Made by a program: the position numbers and the translations under genes | Part shown: in pieces, positions 16,138 through 23,766 of the stretch | Position numbering within the stretch: the stretch's first letter is position 1 | How the letters are laid out: each line of letters opens with the position of its first letter | From: Duganella sp. Root1480D1 | GTDB lineage: Bacteria; Pseudomonadota; Gammaproteobacteria; Burkholderiales; Burkholderiaceae_D | DNA length: 64,000 bases | Direction of reading: 5' to 3' | NCBI RefSeq assembly: GCF_001427305.1 | Contig: NZ_LMFZ01000047.1 | Coordinates: forward strand, 288,696-352,695 | The notes under the pieces: generated by a model | What the model was told of the DNA's origin: nothing | Seen by the model: only the letters and a program-made list of their open reading frames with translations | The model's database searches: none

Positions 16138-17784
16138 TTACTCCGTACAGGCGGCCAGGGTTTGCAGCAGCAGGTCTTGCGGCGCGGTCGTGATGCGGGC
16201 TTTGCCCAGCAGGTCGAGCAGGATGAACTTGATGTCGCCGCCCTCGTTTTTCTTGTCCACTTCCATCAGTTCCAGCCAGCGTTGCGTGCCCAGGTCCGGC
16301 GCCACGATCGGCAGGCCGGCTGCGGCCACCAGGTCGCGGATGCGTTCCACCGTGGCGCTGTCGATGAAGCCCAGGCGCTGCGACAGGTCGGCCGCCATCA
16401 CCATGCCGCAACCGACCGCTTCGCCGTGCAGCCAGGCGCCATAGCCCATGCCGGCCTCGATGGCGTGGCCGAAGGTGTGGCCGAAATTCAGGATCGCGCG
16501 CAGTCCGCCTTCGCGTTCATCCTGGCGCACCACGTCGGCCTTGATTTCGCACGAACGGGCGATGGCATAGGCCAGCGCAGCCTTGTCGCGCGCCATCAGC
16601 AGGCCCATGTTCGCTTCGATCCACTCGAAGAACGGTACGTCGATGATGCAGCCGTACTTGATCACCTCCGCCAGGCCGGCCGACAGTTCGCGCACCGGCA
16701 GCGTTTCCAGGGTCGTGGTGTCGGCGATCACCGCCTTCGGCTGGTAGAAGGCGCCGATCATGTTCTTGCCCAGCGGGTGGTTGATGCCGGTCTTGCCGCC
16801 TACCGAGGAATCGACCTGCGACAGCAGGGTGGTCGGCACCTGCACGAAGTCGACGCCGCGCATGTACGAAGCAGCCGCGTAGCCGGTCATGTCGCCGATC
16901 ACGCCGCCGCCCAGCGCCACCAGGGTGGTCTTGCGGTCGGCCTTGTTGGCCAGCAGGGCATCGAACACCTTCATCAGCGATTCCCAGTGCTTGTGTTCTT
17001 CGCCGTCGGGCAGCACTACTTCGATCACTTCCTTGCCGGCAGCGGCCAGCGGGGCGCGCACGCGCTCCAGGTAGAGCGGCGCCACGGTGTCGTTGGTGAC
17101 GATGGCGACCTTCTTGCCGCCCACGTATCTGGCCAGCAGGCTGGCGTCGTCCAGCAGCGCCGGGCCGATGGCGATCGGGTAGCTGCGCTCGGCCAGGTCG
17201 ACGTTGAGCAGGATATTGGTTTGTTCGTTCATGGCGGGTTGGGCCTTGGTCACGCAGTTGGGCGCGGCCTGGCAGGCCAGCGCATCGAGCTGGTTGATGA
17301 TGTTCTGGACCATCGATTGTACGTTAGGGCGGCCGGTGTCGATGACCAGGTCGGCCATGTCCATGTACAGCGGCTCGCGCTGCGCCAGCAGTTCTTCGAG
17401 TTTCTTGCGGGGATCGGCCGTCTGCAGCAGGGGCCGGTTCTTGTCGTGCGCAGTACGGGCCAGGATCGAATTGATCGACGCGCGCAGGTAGATGACGGTG
17501 CCGCGTTCCTGCAGCAGGGTACGGCTGGCTTCATTGAGGATGGCGCCGCCGCCGGTGGCCAGCACGATGCCTTGCTGGCTGGTCAGCTCGCGGATGACTT
17601 CCGCTTCGCGCCGGCGAAAGGCGGGTTCGCCTTCGATCTCGAAAATCCACGGGATCGAGGCCCCGGTGCGGCATTCGATTTCATGATCGGAATCGACAAA
17701 CCGCAAGCCCAGCTTGCGGGCGAGCTGGCGACCTATGGTCGTCTTGCCCGCCCCCATCAACCCAACTAAGTAAACATTTTGCAT
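16138..17784 (-). CDS. aroKB: Fused shikimate kinase / 3-dehydroquinate synthase
   Basis: One uninterrupted 548-codon frame joins two shikimate-pathway enzymes. Residues 1 to about 165 are shikimate kinase (AroK): P-loop GLMGAGKTT, DSDHEIE, FRRREAEVI, GGGAIL and the lid NRPLL. After a linker (about 166-184), residue 185 onwards is dehydroquinate synthase (AroB): PDGEEHK, ALGGGVIGDMTGYAAASYMRG, SSVGGKTGIN and FGHTFGHAIE. An internal ATG at 17232 begins the usual AroB N-terminus (MNEQTNILLNV) but has only a weak AAGG 11 bases ahead. Either a true fusion or a readthrough frame with internal initiation. Confidence 0.93.
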   Translation of the reverse strand: MQNVYLVGLMGAGKTTIGRQLARKLGLRFVDSDHEIECRTGASIPWIFEIEGEPAFRRREAEVIRELTSQQGIVLATGGGAILNEASRTLLQERGTVIYLRASINSILARTAHDKNRPLLQTADPRKKLEELLAQREPLYMDMADLVIDTGRPNVQSMVQNIINQLDALACQAAPNCVTKAQPAMNEQTNILLNVDLAERSYPIAIGPALLDDASLLARYVGGKKVAIVTNDTVAPLYLERVRAPLAAAGKEVIEVVLPDGEEHKHWESLMKVFDALLANKADRKTTLVALGGGVIGDMTGYAAASYMRGVDFVQVPTTLLSQVDSSVGGKTGINHPLGKNMIGAFYQPKAVIADTTTLETLPVRELSAGLAEVIKYGCIIDVPFFEWIEANMGLLMARDKAALAYAIARSCEIKADVVRQDEREGGLRAILNFGHTFGHAIEAGMGYGAWLHGEAVGCGMVMAADLSQRLGFIDSATVERIRDLVAAAGLPIVAPDLGTQRWLELMEVDKKNEGGDIKFILLDLLGKARITTAPQDLLLQTLAACTE

Positions 17785-17850
17785 TCACGCATGATAGCGC
17801 AAATTGCACGGCAGCAGCCTGCCGCGGGGCAGCTGCTGCACGGGGCGCGC

Positions 17851-18312
17851 TTACTGCGTCTTGATGGTGATGGTGTTGCTGCTGACGTTTTCAACGCCGA
17901 CCACGCCGGCGGAAATCTTGATGTCCAGGCCAACAGGCTGGGACACGCCGTTCACGGTAACGCCCTTGACGCTCAGCTTCTCGGAAACCCGGCCGCTGCT
18001 GTCCGTGGTGTTGCCGCTATTGCTGATGGTGCCGGCCGTGGTCTTGAACAGTACGGTTGCGCCAGGCACGGCCTGGTTGCCGCTGTCCTTGACGGTGGCG
18101 GTGATGGTCACTTCGGTACCGTCGACGCCGGAGGCGGCGATGGTGTCGGAGCTGGAGGTCACGAGGACGCTCGCCGCCTTCGGCGTGTTGGGATCGGGAT
18201 CGGTGGTGCTGGTGCCCGGGTGGCCGCCGCCACCGCCGCAAGCTGCCAGCAGGCCGGCGCAAGCCAGCGCGCCTGCCAGGGCGGACAGTTTTCGGAATAC
18301 TACGTTTGCCAT
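17851..18312 (-). CDS. Lipoprotein with a single Big-1-like Ig domain
   Basis: A 153-residue lipoprotein: signal peptide with lipobox LLAAC (mature Cys followed by GGGGG), a threonine/proline-rich spacer, then one immunoglobulin-like domain. The domain has Big-1/invasin-type features: GTEVTITATVKDSGNQAVPGA, VLFKTTAGTI, TDSSGRVSEKL. It sits 36 bases after pilQ and before aroK. Surface display or adhesion is inference; the gene interrupts the usual pilQ-aroK adjacency. Confidence 0.75.
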   Translation of the reverse strand: MANVVFRKLSALAGALACAGLLAACGGGGGHPGTSTTDPDPNTPKAASVLVTSSSDTIAASGVDGTEVTITATVKDSGNQAVPGATVLFKTTAGTISNSGNTTDSSGRVSEKLSVKGVTVNGVSQPVGLDIKISAGVVGVENVSSNTITIKTQ

Positions 18313-18348
18313 TTTCTTTCCTTTACTCTGATGACACTATGTTTCGTC

Positions 18349-20517
18349 TCAACGCGCAGAGAGGCGGTCGGTAACGATTTTTGGCGTAATGAAGACCAGC
18401 AGTTCGGTCTTGTCATTGGTACGCGAATTCTGCTTGAACAGGTTGCCCAGGATCGGCACGTCGCCCAGCAGCGGCACCTTGTTGGTAACGTTGCGCTCAA
18501 CCTGCTGGTAGATACCGCCCAGCACCACGGTGCCGCCGTTCTCCACCATCACCTGGGTCTTCACGTGCTTGGTGTCGATGGCGAAACCGGCGCGGGTTTC
18601 CTGGCCCACGGAGTCTTTGTTGACATCGACGTCCAGCACCACATTGCCATCGGGCGTGATTTGCGGCACCACGTCCAGCTTCAGGTTGGCCTTGCGGAAC
18701 ACGATCGAAGTCGCGCCGGACGAAGTCGCCACCTGGTATGGCAGTTCCACACCCTGTTCGATCACGGCTGGCGCCTTGTCGGCGGTCACCACGCGTGGGC
18801 TGGAAATGATCTTGCCGGTGCCGTCAGCTTCCAGGGCCGACAGTTCCAGGTTCAGGAAGCGGTTGGCGGCCTGGTTGAACAGGCTGACTGCCAGGCTGCC
18901 GGCCTGGGCGCCGTTGATCGATGATGCAGGCAGATTGATGAACTGCATATTGCCGTAGTCATCGATACCGTTATTGATCTTCACCACACCCTGGGCCTGG
19001 CCCATGCCGGTCTGGCTGCCGGACAGGCCGACGCGGTTGTTGCCGTTGCCGATGCCCCAGCCGGCGTCGCCGCCACGGATGGCGCGCATGTCGGCAAAGC
19101 CCAGCTTGGCGCCCAGGTTGCGGGTGAAGGTGTCGGACGCTTCCACAATGCGCGCCTCGATCAGGACCTGCTTGGTGGCGACGTCGGTCTTCTGGATCAG
19201 CTTGCGTACTTCGTCCAGTTTAGAGGCGATATCGGTCACGAACAGCTGGTTGGTGCGGCTCTCGATGATGGCGCTGCCGCGCTTGGACAGGATGCGGTTC
19301 TTGGAATCGCCGCTGCCTTCAATGCCGAACACGGTCTTGAACGCTTCTGCTTTCTGGTAGTTGAGCTGGAAGATTTCGGACTTCAGCGGCTCCAGGTCGG
19401 CAATCTGGGCTCTCTGTTCCAGTTCCAGCTTTTCCTTGGTCAGCAGTTCTTCCTTCGGCGCGATCCACAGCACGCTGCCGTTCTTGCGCATGTCCAGGCC
19501 CTTGGCCTGCAGCACCACGTCCAGCGCCTGGTCCCATGGCACTTCCTTCAGGCGCAGGGTCAGGTTGCCCTGCACGCTGTCGCTGGTAATGATGTTCAGG
19601 CCCGAGATGTCGGCAATCGCCTGCAGCGCCGCGCGCACTTCCACGTTCTGGAAGTTGAACGACAGTTTTTCACCGCGGTAGCCCTGGGTGCCCTGCACCA
19701 GCTTGTTCGGGTCTTCCTTGATCGGCTTGACGTCGACGATCAGCTGGGTGTCGCTCTGGTAGACGCTCTGCTCCCACAGGCCGTGCGCTTCCACGGTCAT
19801 GCGCACATTGTCGCCTTGCGGCACGGTGGTGACGCGGTTGACGGGGGTGCCGAAGTCGGTCACATCCAGGCGGCGGCGCAGGGTTTCCGGCAGGGTGGTC
19901 TTGAGGAAGTCCACCACCACGCCGGTCGGGGTCTGGCGCACGTCGACGGCAACCTGGTTGTTCGGCAGGTCGATCACCACGCGGCCTTCGCCGTTGTTAC
20001 CGCGGCGGAAGTCGATATCGCGCAGTGCCTGCTTGCCGGCCGGTGCCGGTGCCGACGGCTTGCCTGCCGCGACCGGCAGGCCGCGCGCATCGACTGCCTG
20101 CGCCACGCCGCCGGAAGCGTCGATGGTCAGGATCACGTTCTTGCCGTCCAGCGCGGTAGCGTAGTTCAGCGTGCGCTTCAGGTTGAATACCAAGCGCGAA
20201 CGGTCACCGGCCTGCACCACGTTGACGCTGGCCAGGTCGCCCATGTTCAGGTCCTGGCTGGTCTTGCCGGTGGCATTGGCCGTCTGGCCGAAATCGAGTG
20301 CGATACGGGCCGGGTTGGTGATGGCAAAGCCGACCGGCAGCTTTTGCGGCGTGTCTTTCATTGCGATCTTCACGATCACATTGCTGCCTTGCTGGTTGGC
20401 CGTGATCGATTCGATCGCGTTGCCTTGCTGGGCCTGCGCAACAGCTGCGCTGCCGGCCAGGGCCAGCATTACGCCAGCCTGGCGGCACAAGCGCTTCAGG
20501 GTTCTGATGGCGATCAT
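18349..20517 (-). CDS. pilQ: Type IV pilus secretin PilQ
   Basis: Outer-membrane ring through which the type IV pilus passes. The 722-residue protein has a signal peptide, two AMIN domains (about 30-150 and 160-260, peptidoglycan binding), a secretin N0/STN-like part (GEKLSFNFQNVEVRAALQAIADISG), an N1 domain, and the C-terminal secretin domain (VPLLGDVPILGNLFK near the end). Its ATG overlaps the pilP stop by four bases. Last pil gene of pilMNOPQ. Confidence 0.97.
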   Translation of the reverse strand: MIAIRTLKRLCRQAGVMLALAGSAAVAQAQQGNAIESITANQQGSNVIVKIAMKDTPQKLPVGFAITNPARIALDFGQTANATGKTSQDLNMGDLASVNVVQAGDRSRLVFNLKRTLNYATALDGKNVILTIDASGGVAQAVDARGLPVAAGKPSAPAPAGKQALRDIDFRRGNNGEGRVVIDLPNNQVAVDVRQTPTGVVVDFLKTTLPETLRRRLDVTDFGTPVNRVTTVPQGDNVRMTVEAHGLWEQSVYQSDTQLIVDVKPIKEDPNKLVQGTQGYRGEKLSFNFQNVEVRAALQAIADISGLNIITSDSVQGNLTLRLKEVPWDQALDVVLQAKGLDMRKNGSVLWIAPKEELLTKEKLELEQRAQIADLEPLKSEIFQLNYQKAEAFKTVFGIEGSGDSKNRILSKRGSAIIESRTNQLFVTDIASKLDEVRKLIQKTDVATKQVLIEARIVEASDTFTRNLGAKLGFADMRAIRGGDAGWGIGNGNNRVGLSGSQTGMGQAQGVVKINNGIDDYGNMQFINLPASSINGAQAGSLAVSLFNQAANRFLNLELSALEADGTGKIISSPRVVTADKAPAVIEQGVELPYQVATSSGATSIVFRKANLKLDVVPQITPDGNVVLDVDVNKDSVGQETRAGFAIDTKHVKTQVMVENGGTVVLGGIYQQVERNVTNKVPLLGDVPILGNLFKQNSRTNDKTELLVFITPKIVTDRLSAR

Positions 20518-21041
20518 TTGGAGCTCTCCTTACTTTCCTGCAGTTCCAGCTTCGACATGCGCTCGACCCAGTCGCCGGCCGCATCCTGAACAATTTCACG
20601 CACCGTGATCGCGTCATCCGTGACCGCGGTGATCAAACCATAATTCTGTCCCACGTACTGTCCCTTCTTGACCTGGTAGACGGTGCGGTCGATCTGCACC
20701 AGGCCATTCACCACATTGTTCTTTTCCATGGTGCCGACCATCTTCATGGCATCCAGCGGGAAGCTTTCGAGGAATTCCTTGCGCCGGTTCTGGTCCGGTG
20801 CCTGGGCGCCGCCCGGGCGGCTCTTGGCCAGCTCGGTCAGCAGCTTGCTGGCGTTGAACGGGTCCAGCGCATCGCCGGCAACGTAAGCAAAGGGCACGAA
20901 GGTTTTCGGCTCCGGCAGCGGCTTGACGGTCGGCTTGGTCTCGCTTTCGACTTGCTTCATCCAGGTACGCACTTGCTGCACATCGCTCTCACCGCAGGCG
21001 GTCAGCAGCAGGGCGCAGGCGAGGGGGGCAAACTTCTTCAT
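20514..21041 (-). CDS. pilP: Type IV pilus assembly lipoprotein PilP
   Basis: Inner-membrane lipoprotein that links PilN/PilO to the secretin. It is 175 residues with lipobox LLTAC, a disordered proline-rich stretch and the C-terminal HR-like beta domain (VNGLVQIDRTVYQVKKGQYVGQNYG). It overlaps pilQ by four bases and pilO by one. Confidence 0.95.
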   Translation of the reverse strand: MKKFAPLACALLLTACGESDVQQVRTWMKQVESETKPTVKPLPEPKTFVPFAYVAGDALDPFNASKLLTELAKSRPGGAQAPDQNRRKEFLESFPLDAMKMVGTMEKNNVVNGLVQIDRTVYQVKKGQYVGQNYGLITAVTDDAITVREIVQDAAGDWVERMSKLELQESKESSK

Positions 21042-21724
21042 TACTTCTTACCTCCCTTTTTCTTCTCGTTGGCGGCCTTGCGCTGCTCAGCCACTTCCTC
21101 CGGATCGAGATAGCGGAAGGTCTTCGCGGTGGCATTCAGTTGCAGCATGCCGGCTGGCAATTCCTTGCCTTCCTTCGGCTTGGTATCCAGCGAGATGTTA
21201 TTCAGCGTGACGATACGCGCCATGCCTGCCAGGTCGCCGGCAAAGGCGCCCAGGTCATGGTAGCTGCCGTTGACGCGCAGTTCGATCGGCTGTTCGGCGT
21301 AGTAATCCTTGACGTCGACGCGGTTCGGCTTGAACAGTTCAAAGGTCAGCCCGCGGCCGGTACCGGCGTTGTTGATGTCCGACAGCAGGGCCGCCATTTC
21401 AGCTTTGCCTGGCAGTTGCTTCTCCATCTGCACCACGTACTGGTCGACCTTTTCCTTCTGGCGCTTGAGTTCTTCCAGGTTGACCGCCTGGCCCACCTTG
21501 AGCTTGAACTCGTCCCGCAGTTTCAATTCCTGCTGCGCGCCGGCTTCCAGCTCCTCGTACTGGCTTTGCCAGTACAGGAAGTAGCCGGCCACGACGGCCA
21601 GGGCCGCAACGCCCAGCGCCAGCAGCACGCGTGGCAGGATCGGCCACAGGCCAGGGTGCACGCCGTTCAGGTCCCTGAACTGGCTCTTCAGCACCTCATC
21701 CATTCGTTTCAAATCAGTTGCCAT
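21041..21724 (-). CDS. pilO: Type IV pilus inner-membrane protein PilO
   Basis: Alignment-complex protein that pairs with PilN. The 227 residues comprise a short cytoplasmic N-terminus, one transmembrane helix (about 28-50, VLLALGVAALAVVAGYFLYW), a periplasmic coiled coil (KLKVGQAVNLEELKRQKEKVDQ) and a ferredoxin-like C-terminal domain. A lysine-rich tail ends the protein. Ten bases separate it from pilN. Confidence 0.95.
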   Translation of the reverse strand: MATDLKRMDEVLKSQFRDLNGVHPGLWPILPRVLLALGVAALAVVAGYFLYWQSQYEELEAGAQQELKLRDEFKLKVGQAVNLEELKRQKEKVDQYVVQMEKQLPGKAEMAALLSDINNAGTGRGLTFELFKPNRVDVKDYYAEQPIELRVNGSYHDLGAFAGDLAGMARIVTLNNISLDTKPKEGKELPAGMLQLNATAKTFRYLDPEEVAEQRKAANEKKKGGKK

Positions 21725-21734
21725 GGTTATGTTC

Positions 21735-22382
21735 TCAGGACTTGGCTTCGGCAGTCGGCTTGGCGCCAGGTTTGGCGCCCGGCTTGCCGTCCGGGTTTTC
21801 GTCCTTCTCGCGCGGACGCTTGATCATGACGGAGAGCTGGAATTCGACGATAGGCCGGCCACCTGCGCCTGCCTTATCCTTGTTGCCGCCGATGGTGCCA
21901 GCCTTGACTTCCACCAGGTCCGGACGCTCCAGCCATGGCGAATTGCCGGACAGGTTGCGCAGCAGCTCGGACACGCGTTCCTGCGACTGGGCACTGCCGG
22001 TCAGCGTGACTTTCTGCGCTTCCTGCTTGACCGTCTTCAGGAACACGCCAGGCGGGGTCTGCTTGACCAGTTCATCCATCAGGTAAACCGGCTGGTTGCG
22101 GTCGGCCTGCAAGTCTTCCACGGCCTGCTGGCGCGCTTTCAGCGCATCGATTTCCTGGCGCAGCGTGGAAATTTCCACGATCTTCTTGTCCAGTTCAACG
22201 ATGGCGCCTTTCAGCTCCTCATTGCGCAGCGACTGGATCGAAATGCCGCGTGCGTTATAGCCGCCCACCATGACAACGATGGCCGCGCCCGCGCCAAAAC
22301 CGATACCCAGCAGGGCATAGAAGGCCTTCTTGCGCAGTGCGCGTTTTTCTTCCCGGTGCGGGAGAAGGTTAATGCGTATCAT
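21735..22382 (-). CDS. pilN: Type IV pilus inner-membrane protein PilN
   Basis: A 215-residue bitopic protein. The N-terminal MIRINLLPHREEKR is the conserved segment that inserts into PilM. The transmembrane helix lies at about 25-47, followed by a coiled coil and a ferredoxin-like periplasmic domain. The tail is a lysine/proline-rich repeat (KPGAKPGAKP). Overlaps pilM by one base. Confidence 0.96.
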   Translation of the reverse strand: MIRINLLPHREEKRALRKKAFYALLGIGFGAGAAIVVMVGGYNARGISIQSLRNEELKGAIVELDKKIVEISTLRQEIDALKARQQAVEDLQADRNQPVYLMDELVKQTPPGVFLKTVKQEAQKVTLTGSAQSQERVSELLRNLSGNSPWLERPDLVEVKAGTIGGNKDKAGAGGRPIVEFQLSVMIKRPREKDENPDGKPGAKPGAKPTAEAKS

Positions 22383-23461
22383 CAGCCGAACCTCCGCATG
22401 GCAAGGCCACAGGCCACCAGGTATGCCGGCGCATCGCTGCGCAGCGCCTGTTCACGCACGCCGGAGGCAAGCTGCATGCCCTTGAACGGCGAAATGACGG
22501 CGCTGGAAATGCGGGTGCGGCTGGCAATCATGTCCAACAAGCCCGGCAACACGGCGCAGCCGCCTGCCAGGAAAATCTGGTCGATCTTGGTAAAAGGCGT
22601 CGACGTGAAGAAGAACTGGATCGCCCGCGTCACTTCCAGCGCGGCGCCTTCCAGCCAAGGTGCAAGCACGTCGGACTGGTAGTTCTCCGGCAGGTCGCCG
22701 GCCTTCTTGCGCGCTTCCGCCTCTTCGAACGCCAGGCCGTAGGAACGCACGATATCCTGGGTCAGCGAATTGCCGCCGAACGGCTGCTCGCGTTCATAGA
22801 TCGTGGCGCCATCGAGCATCACCGAAATCTGGGTCGACACGGCACCGATCTGGAACAGCGCAATCACCTGGCCGGCGCCGGCATTCGGCAGCTGGGAGGT
22901 GACGTGGTCCAGGGCAGCACGCGCGGCGTAGGACTCGACGTCCACCACCGACGCTTTCATGCCGGCCTCTTCGGCGATCGCCACCCGGTCGACGACTTTT
23001 TCGCGGCGTGCTGCAGCCAGCATCACCTCGATGTCTTCAATCGAATTGGCAACCGGCCCGATCACGTCGAAGTCCAGGCTCACCTCATCGAGTGCAAACG
23101 GAATGTACTGGGCAGCTTCGGACTCGACCTGCATTTCGAGCTGCTGTTCCGACAAACCGGCGGGCAGCACGATTTTCTTGGTAATCACGGAAGCAGGCGG
23201 CATGCCCAGCGCGACATGTTTGGCGCGCGTGCCGCTTTTCTTGATCAGGCGGCGTACCGCCTCGACCACTTGCTCCATATTTTCAATATTGCCGTCGGCA
23301 ACCGCGCCGCGCGGCAATGGCTCCGAGGCGCACCGCTCGAGGCGCATGCCGTCCTTGCCCGCATCGGACAATTCCACCAAGCGCACACTTGAGGTGCTGA
23401 TATCTAAGCCAACTAGCGGGGCCTGCGCGCCGCCAAACAGGGCTTTCAGGTCCAATGACAT
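22382..23461 (-). CDS. pilM: Type IV pilus assembly ATPase-fold protein PilM
   Basis: Actin/FtsA-like cytoplasmic protein that binds ATP and the PilN N-terminus. The 359 residues show phosphate-1 motif VGLDISTSSVRLVEL, MPPASVITKKI, and phosphate-2 and adenosine motifs (FQIGAVSTQISVM, FLAGGCAVLPGL). The ATG at 23461, with GGAGTG in front, is chosen over the longer open frame. Confidence 0.95.
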   Translation of the reverse strand: MSLDLKALFGGAQAPLVGLDISTSSVRLVELSDAGKDGMRLERCASEPLPRGAVADGNIENMEQVVEAVRRLIKKSGTRAKHVALGMPPASVITKKIVLPAGLSEQQLEMQVESEAAQYIPFALDEVSLDFDVIGPVANSIEDIEVMLAAARREKVVDRVAIAEEAGMKASVVDVESYAARAALDHVTSQLPNAGAGQVIALFQIGAVSTQISVMLDGATIYEREQPFGGNSLTQDIVRSYGLAFEEAEARKKAGDLPENYQSDVLAPWLEGAALEVTRAIQFFFTSTPFTKIDQIFLAGGCAVLPGLLDMIASRTRISSAVISPFKGMQLASGVREQALRSDAPAYLVACGLAMRRFG

Positions 23462-23766
23462 GGATGCACTCCTGACAACTCCATAGACATTTACATATCC
23501 AAATTCGTTTAAAAACCCGTGTTTAGACCGCAAACATGAGACAGTACATTAGATGCTAGCAACATTGTCAGCGCCATGTAAAGGTATTTCTCCAGTGCAC
23601 CATTAATGTTTTGTGAGGGATTTGCCACACCTAATGTTGCAATTAATGGCATATCAATAAACTAAGTTGCCTAGTTGCTCACAATCAATATTTCCGGATA
23701 TCACGTGCGCTCAGGGGCTGGGGGCCTCATTTATAATGCCTTGCATAAAACTTACTGAAGCTGCAT
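23462..23766. promoter_or_regulatory. Divergent control region pilM / mrcA
   Basis: This is a 305-base gap without a gene and clearly more AT-rich than its surroundings. Towards mrcA, a perfect TATAAT lies at 23732-23737, 29 bases before the ATG; no good -35 is seen 16-18 bases upstream. Towards pilM no convincing promoter could be picked. No ORF, tRNA or terminator hairpin was found in it. Confidence 0.5.
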
